Of a DNA stretch of 64,000 nucleotides, positions 47,933-59,249 are shown in pieces. The stretch lies in NCBI GenBank assembly GCA_028622995.1, contig JAJQJQ010000010.1:1922001-1986000 (forward strand), given 5' to 3'. Below the pieces are notes generated by a model. That model did no database searches, was not told the origin of the DNA, and saw only the letters and a list, made by a program, of their open reading frames with translations. Source of the stretch: Panagrolaimus kolymaensis. Lineage: Eukaryota > Nematoda > Chromadorea > Rhabditida > Panagrolaimidae. A program made the position numbers and the translations under genes. The stretch's first letter is position 1. The number at the start of each line of letters is the position of its first letter.

Positions 47933-50900
47933 CTGAAATAGAAACATAATTATTATTTAAGTTTAGGAAATAATCTAATTTTAACTTTTTAAATAGCAAT
48001 TTATTACGTCAGTCAGTCTTAGAAGGCTAAAAATGGCACCACAACGGTATTCTTGCTACCGACTTCTTAGTCAAGTTTTTCTTCCAACTTTATCGTTATT
48101 CTTCTTCCATAAAACTTTATTTTCTTTTTTTCTCGCTCTCAGAAGTTTAAAAAGCATCTTTTTTGAGGCCCACCCAAAAACCCATTGTGCGTGTCTAAGC
48201 GAAACGATGGGGCGCGGGAAAGAAGAAGGCAACTTTTACAAATTGCAACAACAACAACCAACGCCTTCAACAACGCTAAAAAAAGTCGTCTCCATTACGG
48301 CAAAAGATTTTTGCTTATCCCTTGAGACTGACGTATCGGGAAAAAGAAATAAGCAACTGAATTGACTGACTGCTTTTTCCATCAAACAAAAATGCGCATT
48401 TCAAAAAATAAAAAAAGATATGCTGATGAGGAGTTGATTAGAAAGTATTAAAAAAAAAGCAGCAGTTTTATCATAAAATCTCTTAGCAAAAAATTGGGAA
48501 AGTGAGGGACTAGAATATTTACGGTAACATTGCGTTTTCTTTCTTTGTTTTTAAAGAGGCTAAAAAAGTTTGCAATATTATTTTTATATTATAAAAAAGT
48601 TAAGTTTAAAAAATTTATGAATACTACACGCAGAGAGCCTCGACTAACCTTTTTTATTCACTTTCAAATTTTTGCAGACGAGAAGGTAAATATAATTTGG
48701 TATCAGCGAGCACTTGGAATTGAAATATATAAGAAGCAAAGTTAAGAGAAAGAAGAAGACGATTGAGGAACAATGAAAAAAAAGGAAGGCAGAGCAAAAA
48801 GAATTTCTTTAATTATATGAGTTTAATTTAGTTGTATTAGTAATTATTATTTTTTTAAATAAAATAAAAATCTATACCTTTGGTATTATTGAATGCCTTA
48901 AAGGCAAAGAAGGGTGGCAAAAGAGAACTGCGTTTTCACACCACCAGCAAAAATGAGAACGAAGAACCTAAAAAAAAGTTGAGTTATTATTAGATGTTAT
49001 TCAAAATAATTTCCACGGTTTAATTATACATATACACGGAAAAGACGAAGAAGAAAAAAGTTTCATTCATAAAAATTTTTAAGCAAACTAAAAGCCCACG
49101 TCAAAGATGTCAGATTTACTAAATATAAGAAGGCTGCCTGCGCATTTACTCTTTAAAGCCTGGGTGAGGTTTATCTATTAGAAAGTATTGTCCAGAAAAA
49201 TGGCGCCTGTTTCCATTTTTTTTAACCATTAGTTGTCATAGAAAACGTGTCTAAGAAATTTTTTTCATTCTTGCAACCAAGGTGGACGATGAAGACAAAA
49301 AAAACATAAACAAAAATGTATCTTAGCACATGCTATATTTTTTTCTTCTTCTTCAAAATATAAATATACATAAAAAATTTTATTTTTCTTACTTAGTATC
49401 AAATTAAAAGTTATAAAAAAAGCTCTAAATAAGTATCACCTTTAAACCAGGCGACATGACAAGAAGAGCAAATATACATACATATATCACCCATGGAAAT
49501 GGTGGTGAAGTTACAAGAAAAAAAATGTGGAGCAATGTTCTAGCATTCAAAGAGAAGAACAATATGCGGCATCAAGGCTCCTTAATGAATAGGGATTTTT
49601 TTCTCTATGACTTTAAGGATTTTTTTTCTTTTAAAATTTAGTCACGCATATGAGAACACCATAGTCTCGTTTTATTATTTTTTTCTTCTTCTTCATATTT
49701 TGTCACTGAGATTCATAAATATTTCGTGAAGTCGTCTGCATTCTTTCTTTTGACTCCAATTTACAAAGGAGGACTTTGTTGTTGACCATGAACGCTAACT
49801 AACGCTGCTAACTAATAAGTAGGAGTTTTTAAATTTTTTTATTCTAGTTTTTTTTACTTGTGAAAATAAAAGTATTGAACTTTTCATGAATCATAAATTT
49901 AGTTGGGTAACTTTGTATGCAACAGCAACGCAGCTTTTTCAAGAAGTACAAATCTTTTTTTTAACACCACATGTTTTTGCTGCTTTCTTCATCTTTATTT
50001 TTTTATTTTTTAAAAACAAGAAAGAGTAAGAAAGCTCGTCAAAAAAAAATATTTTCAACTGCAAATTTACTTTTTGCAACACTCAATTTTTTGAAAAAAA
50101 CATGCGTTGTTAGATGAAGATGAAGCAACCGGTAATTTGGATGGCATTGTTGAATTGAAAGAAAGCGTAAAGAAGCACATAAGAAAAAAAGGATGAAGAA
50201 TTTTTTGGCGCGCAGATGAAGTTGTTATAGATAGATGATGAAGAGGCAAAAAATAAGAAGCAAGTAAGTAAAAAAGTTGACGAAAAAGGAAAGAACAAAT
50301 TAGGCTTGTTGATTGAATATATCTTTAAGTTACAACTCTATCTATTTTTTTTCCTCCAAAAATGCAAATTCGAAAGTTTTCGCCACATTCTTTTCCGTAG
50401 CTTATAGCTATCTTCTTTACATTCGCTTCATCAACCAACATGAAGCAGTAGCCTACCAAAAATAAAAATATTGGAGAAGCTCCCTGATTTAACGTTTTTT
50501 GTTTAAACTACTACCATGAAAATGGAATGACTCAAGTGCAGGAAAAAAAGGATGAAAAGCCGGATGAGTCCAATTCATTTTTTTTCAACACTCAAATATC
50601 AAAATAAAAAAATAAAATAAAATAGGAAGAGTTTCAGATTTCTCAACATAACATTTTTCATTAAAAGGATGGATGTAAGTGACTTTGAAGAAGCAAGAAG
50701 CCCATAGATGAAAGTGTATATTTTTTTTGATCAAAGCTATGTTAAAGCTACAGTACCTTTTGACTATACACCATTAAAAAAAGAAGCAAAAAATCGTCTA
50801 ACTACATAAAGCATTTTTTAAAGAAGAGATTGAGTAAAGCCTCAAAAATAAACTCCCAATGATGCCAATTTTCTTGTCTTTAAAGCTAGTAAGCAAAGAA

Positions 50901-51835
50901 ATAAAAAAATGATGCATCGTTAAATTGAAAGAAGACAGATTTAACGGAATCTGCAATTTCCAAAAAAATAAAAAAATAAAGTCAAAGGGAAGTAAGTTCA
51001 GAAGAAAAGATGACAGCAAGGAAATAAAAAAAAACCCTGGGCTTCAACTACCGGTTGTTTCCTTCTGTTTTTTCCCTTATTTTTTTTTGTTCCCACAACC
51101 ACCACAAAAAAAATTATAGATCCCGGAATTTAAATTGAGTTTCCGTTTCGTTTAGCATTTTTCTTTTTGTGGATGCTGGCTGCTTTTTCTGGGAGTTAAG
51201 TTTAACAACACGCAATTGAGTTTTGTTGAGCCACAGCTTCAAAAATCGTTTTTTTAAATTAAATTATTTGTAGATTACTCAACAAAAAAAATTTAACACT
51301 GAAAAAGTTTTTTTATGGTAAATATTTATTTGTTTGGGTGCGACATTATGGAACAGAAAAAAGTCTGCAGCAAAAATGATTAAAGCTGCTACTGTAGCGT
51401 AGTCAGCGTGAAAAAAAGACAAAAAAATGATGAATTTAATTCAAACCAAAGCAGACGTTTAAAAGCAAATAAAAATGCACAAATTTAAAGAAAAAATTAC
51501 GCTTTTGAGAAACAATAGGAAAAAGAAACAACAACATCTGATGGTGGAAAAATGATGGATAAGCTAAAAATTAAAAAAAGCCGCAACAAATCTTCCAATT
51601 CTAAAACATTTGTTTAAAAATGCCGAAAGAAAGAGGATGTTTCAAATCTGGAAATGGAAATCTTGTCTGCTAAATATCCTAAAAAACATAGAAGGCTTCT
51701 GATGGCGTCATATTCGTCAAAATAAAAATAAATTGTGTGGGAAATATAGATTCTTCACTGTGTATTTTTTGTTTGCTACTGGATACTTCTTTTATTTTTC
51801 AGATGGAGGATAGAAAAAAACTTTTTGCTTTCCAA

Positions 51836-51844
51836 CCCTCGGGA
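51836..51844. promoter_or_regulatory. COE/UNC-3-like site 1
   Basis: CCCTCGGGA fits the COE (EBF/UNC-3) core CCCNNGGGA. It sits inside an 18-base inverted repeat (CAACCCTC, GG, GAGGGTTG at 51833-51850), an unusually GC-rich island here. It lies about 3.9 kb upstream of the unc-17 start. In C. elegans UNC-3 directly activates unc-17 and cha-1 through such motifs in motor neurons. Function here is inferred. Confidence 0.4.
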
Positions 51845-52197
51845 GGGTTGCTGTCGGTTGAGAGTTGTCAATGAAATCCATGGGAAAAATGGGTGCGGCT
51901 AAATAAGACTTCAAAAATAAAAAATAAAAAAATAAACTTAAAATGTATGCGCAATAGAGAGAGAGCACTGCTTTTTAGAGTTAACAAAAAATTTCTTCTT
52001 CTTTAACAATTTAGAGTTGTGTTAAAAAGAAGCATAGCGGCAAATTGAGATATCCGTTGTTCATCCGATGCTTCCGTTTTTTTTTCTATTTTGCTTTGGA
52101 AAGCTTCAACTATCTATCAGAAATGGAAGAGAGAAAAAAAGCATCTGGGTAGAAGGAAGAGTTGAAACTATTGCGCTTGGGAATCATTGAAATTGAG

Positions 52198-52206
52198 CCC
52201 GTGGGA
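52198..52206. promoter_or_regulatory. COE/UNC-3-like site 2
   Basis: CCCGTGGGA fits the same CCCNNGGGA core, 360 bases further from unc-17 than site 1. A weaker relative, TCCATGGGA, lies between them near 51887-51897. Two full matches within 400 bases of AT-rich DNA is the argument. Each alone would be unremarkable. Confidence 0.35.
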
Positions 52207-52786
52207 GAAAATGTGGTGTTTTTTTTTGTTTCTTCCACATTTAAAAAAAAAGTCTCTTCAATATATTGCCAGACAAAAAAAAATAAAACAGCATTTTAAA
52301 TTTATCAAAATTCAAATTTTTTTTATTGATATCTCTAATGCCAAAAAATGAATAATATTTTCTTATCAAAGTAAAAATTATCATAACATTTAGATTATAA
52401 ATAATACATAGAAAGAATTTTGCCTCTTTTCGAGAGAAATTGTTATTGAAACAATAAAAATTAGTAGCCATTTCTGAAATGTCTTAGATTTGCATGAATT
52501 TTTTAGAAGAATAGAAAAAAATAAGATCAGCAAAAAGAGGCAAAAAAAATTTGTTTCATAATTAAAACAACTTCTTAAATCCAACAACTTTCGAATGACT
52601 GTTTTTGATTTTTGCTTGTAATGAAAACATGCATCAAGATGTAAAAACATTAAAAAGAATTTGTACAATTAATTCTTATGATAAACCAGAAATTTAAATA
52701 AGCCAAAAAAATCAAAAATTTTGTGATGTGTTGAGAAAGGAAGGGCCGGGTTGGTTGAGATTTTGAGATGAGATGAGGTGAGTCCA

Positions 52787-52840
52787 GGATTCGAACCAAA
52801 CGAAAATTCTACTGCGTCTTGCAAAAATTCCACTGCGCCA
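52787..52840 (-). mobile_element. tRNA-like unit with A and B boxes, possible SINE head
   Basis: On the minus strand TGGCGCAGTGG (52830-52840) fits the polymerase III A box, and GGTTCGAATCC (52787-52797) fits the B box exactly. They are 32 bases apart, normal for a tRNA gene. The T-arm stem flanking TTCGAAT pairs poorly, and no acceptor stem closes, so it is not a working tRNA. The interval holds an internal near-repeat: CGCAGTGGAATTTT is followed by CGCAGTAGAATTTT. This is what a tRNA-derived SINE or degenerate tRNA copy would look like. Ends and target-site duplications are not evident. Confidence 0.4.
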
Positions 52841-53070
52841 GAAAACAGGATAATAGATAAGAACTTTTTTGGACTATATGAAAGTGAACTTTTTGTCGGA
52901 TTTTGAATTAAATTTTCAATATTTTTTGGACAATTTTGAAAGATAATGAAAAAGTGGATTACCTAAATTATTTTTTATATATTTTTACTTTACTTTTTTT
53001 TCATTTTAGAAAAGAAAGACAAATAACGTTTTGCGATTTTGACAATCAAGAAAAAACAACTCATACACTC

Positions 53071-55310
53071 ATGGTCAAATCATTAGCCCAATCACATTTC
53101 TATCATCTTAAATTTGTCAGTTATTCATTACAAAGTTTTAAGGTAAGCTCTTTTAAAACTTTTTTAAGTTATAAAGGCCTTGTTTAAAATATAAAAACAA
53201 AAGGGTTAAGTCAATTTAAAAAAATTTATAACTTAATAAAATTATTCAGGAAGGTAACTTTGGTCGAACATTAAATTGGTCGGACAGTAACTCATTTCAA
53301 ATAAAAGATATATTTCAATGTTACACTCAAAAATACAATATAAAGCCCATCGAAAATGCTCTCATTTTTCCCCATGATAAATTAGAAGAAATAAAAGATT
53401 TTTATGATGAAAATTCTCGTATGTTCTTAACTCTTCTTTATTTTCTATGCTTTTCTTTTTAGCTTGTCCCATTTCTCCCGAGCTCTCAAGGAAATATAAG
53501 GTAGCTCTTGCTTTATATAAAAAATTAAAAACAATTATTCCATCTGTGAGAGTTTCTCCCGAAAAAGTTCTAGATCTGCTAAAAGAATCGAATGATAAAT
53601 ATTTGATTATAGAAAATTTTGAATGCTGGCTTGGTTTAACACCATTTAATGATAAAATATGGAAAGTTTATTTAGGTTTTCTGAAAACTTCGGAAGGCAA
53701 AGAGCAAAGATTATTATCCGCTTATTCAAGATATTGCCGATTATTCATCGAAGATTGTCAAATGCGAGATGAATACCAACGAGAAATTGTGAAACAAAGC
53801 TCTGATACTGATGTTTCGCGATGGTGGATTGATTTCATCCAGTTTGAAGGCTATTTTGGATCATCAGAAAGTGCCAGAGAAATGCTTGATAAATTGATTA
53901 CGTTAGAAAATTCAACACCCAATGAAACGCTTTTACAATATTCATTATGGTTTGAGCTTAATATTGAAAGTACAGAAAAATATCTTTTACGCAAATCATG
54001 GCTTAGCCAACACTTTCCGAATATTTCTCTCGGATTTAATATTACTGTGCCCCCAAACGATCCTATAACATTTTACCCTACGCCTTATTATGAGCTTCAA
54101 AAAGAAGTAAAGTCTAGAAAATTGGGAGATGGACATTGTCCTCAACATCTTTCACCTTTTCGACATCAAAATTTTTCACTTCCTTCTGATGTGATGAAAA
54201 TTATAAGAGAAACAACAAAATATGATGTCTTAATTAAACTTTATATGGCATGCAAATATTATTATCTACATCGTAAAAGGGTGTTATGCCATAAATTAAT
54301 TGTTCTGCCAAATCAAAAACCCGCGCCTCTTTATTTTTCTCAATCATTGTTTATTAATTCAAAGCACATGGAGTTTCCAGGTTTAAAAAATCTTACCATT
54401 ACAAATCAACTTCAAGTTTTATGTTCCGCATCACGAAATTGTTTTTCAAAACTTTTAACTAAAATTAATTTGCAAGCAAAACACGTCAAATTATTTCACC
54501 AAAATTTGACCATCGACGAATTAAAAATATTGTCTAATCTTAATTTACAAACTATTCAATTAACAAAGATTGTAGTTAGAAAAGTTGATGGGGGGTTATT
54601 GTTAGCTGATGAAATTCTAACATATTTTCCTTCGGTCTATGCAATTCAGTGAGTTAATTTCATAAACTTATATAAAGAAAATTATAGTAATCTGGTTGTT
54701 TTATCAATGTCTCGCTAGATTCTATTGTAACATTTTTTTAAATTGTATAAAAAAAATTTTAGTCTGGCTCCATCTCCACTTGCTCAAATAAATAGAGAGA
54801 ATTTTTCTAATATAAAAAGAGCAAAAAAGTTGCGACGCTTTGTAATTAAAGACATAGCCCTGAATAATGATCTATATTATTTGGAAGAATTTATAAAAGT
54901 AAGCATAAAATTTTAAAAAATATAACAAGTTGTACTAATTATTAAACAAAGTTAATGAATCAATATTTCAGAATAATGTTTATCGAAATGGGCACGTTTA
55001 TCTAAAATTTTTACCGCATGTTCATCCAAACTATCAAAATAAGTTTGAAGAAAGATTTAAGAAGCATTGCATAAATTTTACACTTTTGGAATTATTTGCA
55101 CAACTTTTATTATCACTTATATTTTTGACCCATCTCCTTTTTATATTTTTGTTTGAAATAAAAAAATTTTTTAAAGGAACTTTTTTATATCCGACATTTT
55201 TTATCTTCCATGCTATTTTTGTAAGTTTAATATTACTTAAACATGTTAGGCTTTTGCGAACATACATAGTTCAAATATTTTACTTTCATTTTCAACATAT
55301 ATCAAATTGA
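53071..55310 (+). CDS. Helical-repeat (HAT/TPR-like) plus F-box-like protein with C-terminal membrane helices
   Basis: Exons 53071-53142, 53250-53418, 53463-54648, 54763-54898 and 54972-55310 give 633 residues with matching phases. Roughly residues 120-280 show spaced Trp/aromatic helices (WKVYLGFLKTSEG, then WWIDFIQFEGYFGSSESARE, YSLWFELN) resembling HAT or TPR repeats of RNA-processing factors. An F-box-like motif follows at about residue 320: LPSDVMKIIRETTKYDVLIK, then CKYYYLHRKRVLCHKL. The C-terminal region matches the style of large nematode F-box families. The last 75 residues are very hydrophobic and predict two or three membrane helices, unusual for an F-box protein. The frame is open upstream of the ATG to an acceptor at 53008-53009, so a 5' coding exon may be missing. 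Repeat and F-box parts lie in one uninterrupted 1.2-kb exon. I do not recognise an orthologue. Confidence 0.6.
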
Positions 55311-55417
55311 AAGGTTGCCTTTTAAATGTGTAATATTTTGTTATTAACAAAAAAACCAGTTGTAGTAAAAACAAAAAATCAATCAAAACATAACTCTCAT
55401 CATTGTTTTAAAAAAAT

Positions 55418-57181
55418 ATGCTGAGTCTGTTATTGCTTTTTGGAACAATATTGTTTTATCTTTTTATCAACAATGAAATTCGCAGACGAAAATATCCAAA
55501 AGGTAGTTTTTTTCATTTTTGTTTTCATAATGCATAAATTTTAAAGGACCATATCCATTACCCATTGTTGGAAACATTTTTCATTTAAATATTGATGCAC
55601 CTGAAATAACTTTAAATAAATGGAGAGATGAATATGGAAAGATTTTTACTATTTGGTTGCCGGAACCCATAGTCATTTTAGCTGATGGAAAATTAATGGA
55701 AGCAACCTTTGGAAAACCAGGCGAGGTCTCCAAAATATTGCTCGACAGTTTAAATAAAAATTATTTTAGATTTTTGCTGGAAGACCACGATCATCAATCA
55801 TGGATATTTTATTTAAAGGCAATTATGGATTAATGTTAAATGAAAATGATATTTATAAACCACAAAGAAGATTTGCGTTGCAGACATTAAAAAATTTTGG
55901 TTTTGGGAGATCGGAACTTGAGCCATTAATTGTTTTTCATATTGAAGATTCCATTGAACAAGAATTAGCAAGAAATAATCATTCTGATCGAGTCAATACC
56001 AAAAGAATATTTTCGGTAAATTCTTTTATTGACAAAACTAAAATTTTGATAATGAATTTTTAGATAGCAAATGCCAAAATTATGCATAAACTTGTATTTG
56101 GAAATACTTTATCCGATAATGAAGAAATAATGCGACTTAAAATTGCTGTAGAAAATGTTTTCACAGATTGGTTTAAACCAAGTTGGATGTTATTAGAAGT
56201 TATGCCATGGCTTCAATGGTTTGAAAAGTTAAAAATTTATAGTTTGTTTTTATTTTTGGCAACTAAAATATTTTGTTTGGTTATTTTAGATTTTGGTGTA
56301 CAAAAAGCAGCACATTATAATGACGAATTTATTAACTTTTTACAATTTCACATTCAAAAACATAAAGAAAAAAAGCGAAAAGCAGGCAACATTGTTGAAT
56401 CATATAATGATTATGCTGATTGTTTCTTAGCGGAAATGGAAAAAAATAATTCAACACAAAATGGTTTTGAAGAATGGCAATTTGTTATTGCTTGTTATGA
56501 TTTATGGGCGGCTGGAGTTGAAACTGTTACAACCACTTTGCAATTTGCAGTGCTTTACTTGATTCATGACCAAGAAACTCAAACTAAACTTAAAAATGAG
56601 TTACGCGATTTTCACGATGACGTCACAGTTGCAAATTTAAAGAAATTAAATTATTTAAATGCTTTTGTTCAAGTTTGTTTTTGATTTTCCGGAATTGTTT
56701 CATTGGTGGTTTTAGGAAGTTCATCGATTGGCAAATGTTATTCCATTATCGTTGATCCACGAAACATTGGAACCAACAACCATTGAAGGACACAAATTTG
56801 AAACTGGTACATGCGTTATTGCACAATTGGCTTGTTTCAATCTTGATCCTTTACATTTTCCTGATCCAATGAAACTTAAACCTGAAAGACATTTGGATCC
56901 ATTAACAGGTAATTTACTCCACAAATTCGTGCTTTTTTCAATTAATATTCGTTTAAGGCCAATTCAATCCTAATCCTTTGCTCAAGCCATTTTCAATCGG
57001 TAGAAGAAGCTGTCTCGGTGAAGCTTTGGCTCGGCCACAACTTCTTTTGTCCCTAACTTCGTTGTTTAAAAAATATCGCGTCAAACCTTTAGATCCAAAT
57101 AATTTACCAAATATTCAAGCACGTCCTGGTTTAGTTCGTGTTCTTGATGATTTTGATTGTCTCCTTGTTGAAGAACAATAA
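55418..57181 (+). CDS. Cytochrome P450 (microsomal, CYP2-clan-like)
   Basis: Exons 55418-55502, 55547-55725, 55770-56015, 56064-56241, 56290-56672, 56716-56908 and 56958-57181 give 495 residues, all phases matching. An N-terminal membrane anchor (LLLLFGTILFYLFI) is followed by the basic and proline-rich hinge KYPKGPYPLPIVGN. The I-helix region carries WAAGVETVTTTL, the K-helix has ETLEPTT in place of a clearer ExxR, and FPDPMKLKPERHL is present. The haem loop FSIGRRSCLGEALARPQ contains the ligand Cys. This is an ER monooxygenase acting on xenobiotics or lipids; the substrate cannot be told. The style resembles nematode CYP33-type enzymes. The introns are only 43-52 bases. The gene starts 107 bases after the preceding stop. 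Confidence 0.92.
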
Positions 57182-57643
57182 AGCAAAAAATACAACAAAA
57201 ACATATTTATGCATGTACATCGAAACAGCCAAACTCATTTGCATTTAATTTATTTAGTTTTTGAAACAATTGTTTCTTTTTTTTCACACTTTTTCCTTCT
57301 TTTTTGTAAAACATAGTTTGAAATTATTTTTTGATAAATCAAAATTCAAAAGTTGAAAAGAAAAAGAAATTGGAGGAAAATTCGTTTAGTTTTTTTGATT
57401 ATTGCTTTTTGATCGAAAGTTTCACGATAAAAGCGTAATTATTCAAATCACTTTATATTATTCTGATATAAAAATAGGATTATAGCGACAGAGTGAGGTG
57501 AATTATCGCGAGATTTTTTAGGATTGCAGAAGCAATTTCTTTTTTTTTTATGTTAACAAAAAGTTATACTTTTGCTTTTTGTCTGTTTTGAATTGATGAA
57601 ATTTTGACTTTTATCCTTTTGATTTTAAAGGAATAATATTATA
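57182..57643. other. Intergenic, P450 to KCC
   Basis: About 460 bases between same-strand genes. It is AT-rich. TTTTAAAG ending at 57630 is acceptor-like and lies 13 bases before the KCC isoform A start codon, so it may be a trans-splice site. No other gene is visible. Confidence 0.5.
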
Positions 57644-59249
57644 ATGGCAGGAATTTTCAGGCAACTTCAAAAGCGCCTTAAAGTGTAAGTGAACCATCTC
57701 CCAAAGAAGGAAAATAATTTTTATTGTTGTAATTATTATAGTGGAAAAGACGAGGAACAAACTATGCCGGAAGTGGATAATCAAACACCACAACCAAAAG
57801 GTGATGAAACACCCGGCGAAGAAAGGTATGTGATGAGTTTTTAATTTGTTAATTTACATATTTCTCTAACCTTTTCTTCATTTTTTCTTAGTGGGGGTGG
57901 CGAAAATTTTTTTCGGTAATTATCATCATTCATCTATCATAAAAAAAATTTTTTTTTAAACAAATTACCGATTAAAATGCAAGTTATTATTTGTTTGTTA
58001 GATCAATATACAAACGGGCGAATAAGAAAGATGATGATGGAAGAAGGAAGGCGCGAGATTGATAACCATAGGGCTCAAAAATTGATCAGCATATTGAAAA
58101 ACAATTTTATGCGCATTAAGAAAAATTATACCTATTTTTCTCGATTATTATTAATTCTAACCATTTAGAAGATAAATAGACAGACTAACTATTTTCTAAT
58201 CGAAGATGCCAAATTTTTTAGCTTACTTCTTCCTAAAAAAAAGTCTAGTTTTTTTTGTATGTACAAAACCAACATCAAAAACAAAACTAAAAAAATGTAA
58301 CCGATCGTCGCAGCCTTTTTTGTTAGTTGCTTTTCATTTATAGTGTTATCAATAAAGAACGAACAAGATGATCGGTGGCTGCTGCTGCGCAAGAGAAAGA
58401 GACAGCAAACGATACTAATACCCCTAACGAAACAACAATAACGCTTCTTTCTTTTAATTTTTTTAATGTTCCGCGACATTTTTAAACAAATATTATTTGT
58501 GGCTACTGCTACCACCACCCTCAATAATTATTGATAGCTCTCTCGGACACATGGGTCTTTTTCTCTTGCGCATCAAAATGTCTCATATATTTTCCACGCC
58601 ATTCTTAAATGAAAAGAAAAAAATATCAGTGATTTTTCAAGATTGTTTCTAATTTCAAAAGACATTTATCATTTTTTGTCAAAACTATAAAACAAATCGT
58701 AACTTTTTTTCGATAATATTTTATTTTTGTGATTTCTATGTTGATGACAGTGGCTTTTATGAATATAAAAAAAGCTTAAGTGGTTTCCGTTTTTTTGTTT
58801 TTGTAATATTTTCTCTTTATTTAATTCCTCTTTTTTATTTTATCGTTAAACATATTGAAAATCAGGAAGGAGCTTATCGTTAAAGCTTTATTTTTACATA
58901 TTCTTTTTTGTTTCAGAGTCGGTCAATTTGGAAAAACATTCATGCGAAAAAAGGTTGCCGATAGTTCCGGACAACAGCAGTCGTCCACGGACAATAATAA
59001 TGCGTAAGTCAATTCCATGCATATCATCACATGAATATGTTTTTTTTTATCAAAAACAAAAACTAAAAAAAGCAGAAGAAAAAAATCTATAATAACATCA
59101 AATTTTTTTTTGATTAATTTTGACGTTTTTTAACACCCCTTATTTGTACATTAAAAAAACACATGAGTCATTTAAATTTAAATTAACTCAATACGCACAC
59201 ATATGTTTCAGAGATGCCAACCATGATGTAAGAGCGGGATCTGAAGGAG
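57644..59249 (+). CDS. KCC isoform A-specific N-terminal exons
   Basis: Five small exons (41, 84, 24, 87 and 38 coding bases) encode about 91 hydrophilic residues starting [20 protein letters not shown]. They continue through a Gly/Glu stretch ([19 protein letters not shown]) and a Ser/Gln/Asn-rich part, ending [13 protein letters not shown]. All junctions have standard donors and matching phases. The last donor (GGAG then GTAAGT) is phase 1, the phase required by the common exon at 60604, where it restores D-E-K-L-G-G. It cannot join the 60291 exon in frame. I do not recognise the peptide. It could alternatively be a separate small gene whose last exon I missed. Confidence 0.6.

Larger units (their letters stand above)
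47933..53070. other. Upstream region of the cholinergic locus
   Basis: About 5.1 kb upstream of unc-17 and cha-1, up to the F-box-like gene on the other strand. It should hold the shared promoter and non-coding first exon, but I cannot locate the exon from a clear donor. It contains several COE-like motifs at 51836-52206 and a tRNA-like unit at 52787-52840. The plus-strand open frame near 48033-48365 has no recognisable product. The rest is AT-rich with homopolymers. Confidence 0.5.

Noticed and set aside
48033..48365. 110-residue plus-strand open frame upstream of unc-17
   Set aside because: No recognisable product, homopolymer-driven composition, and it lies in the expected 5' region of the cholinergic locus.
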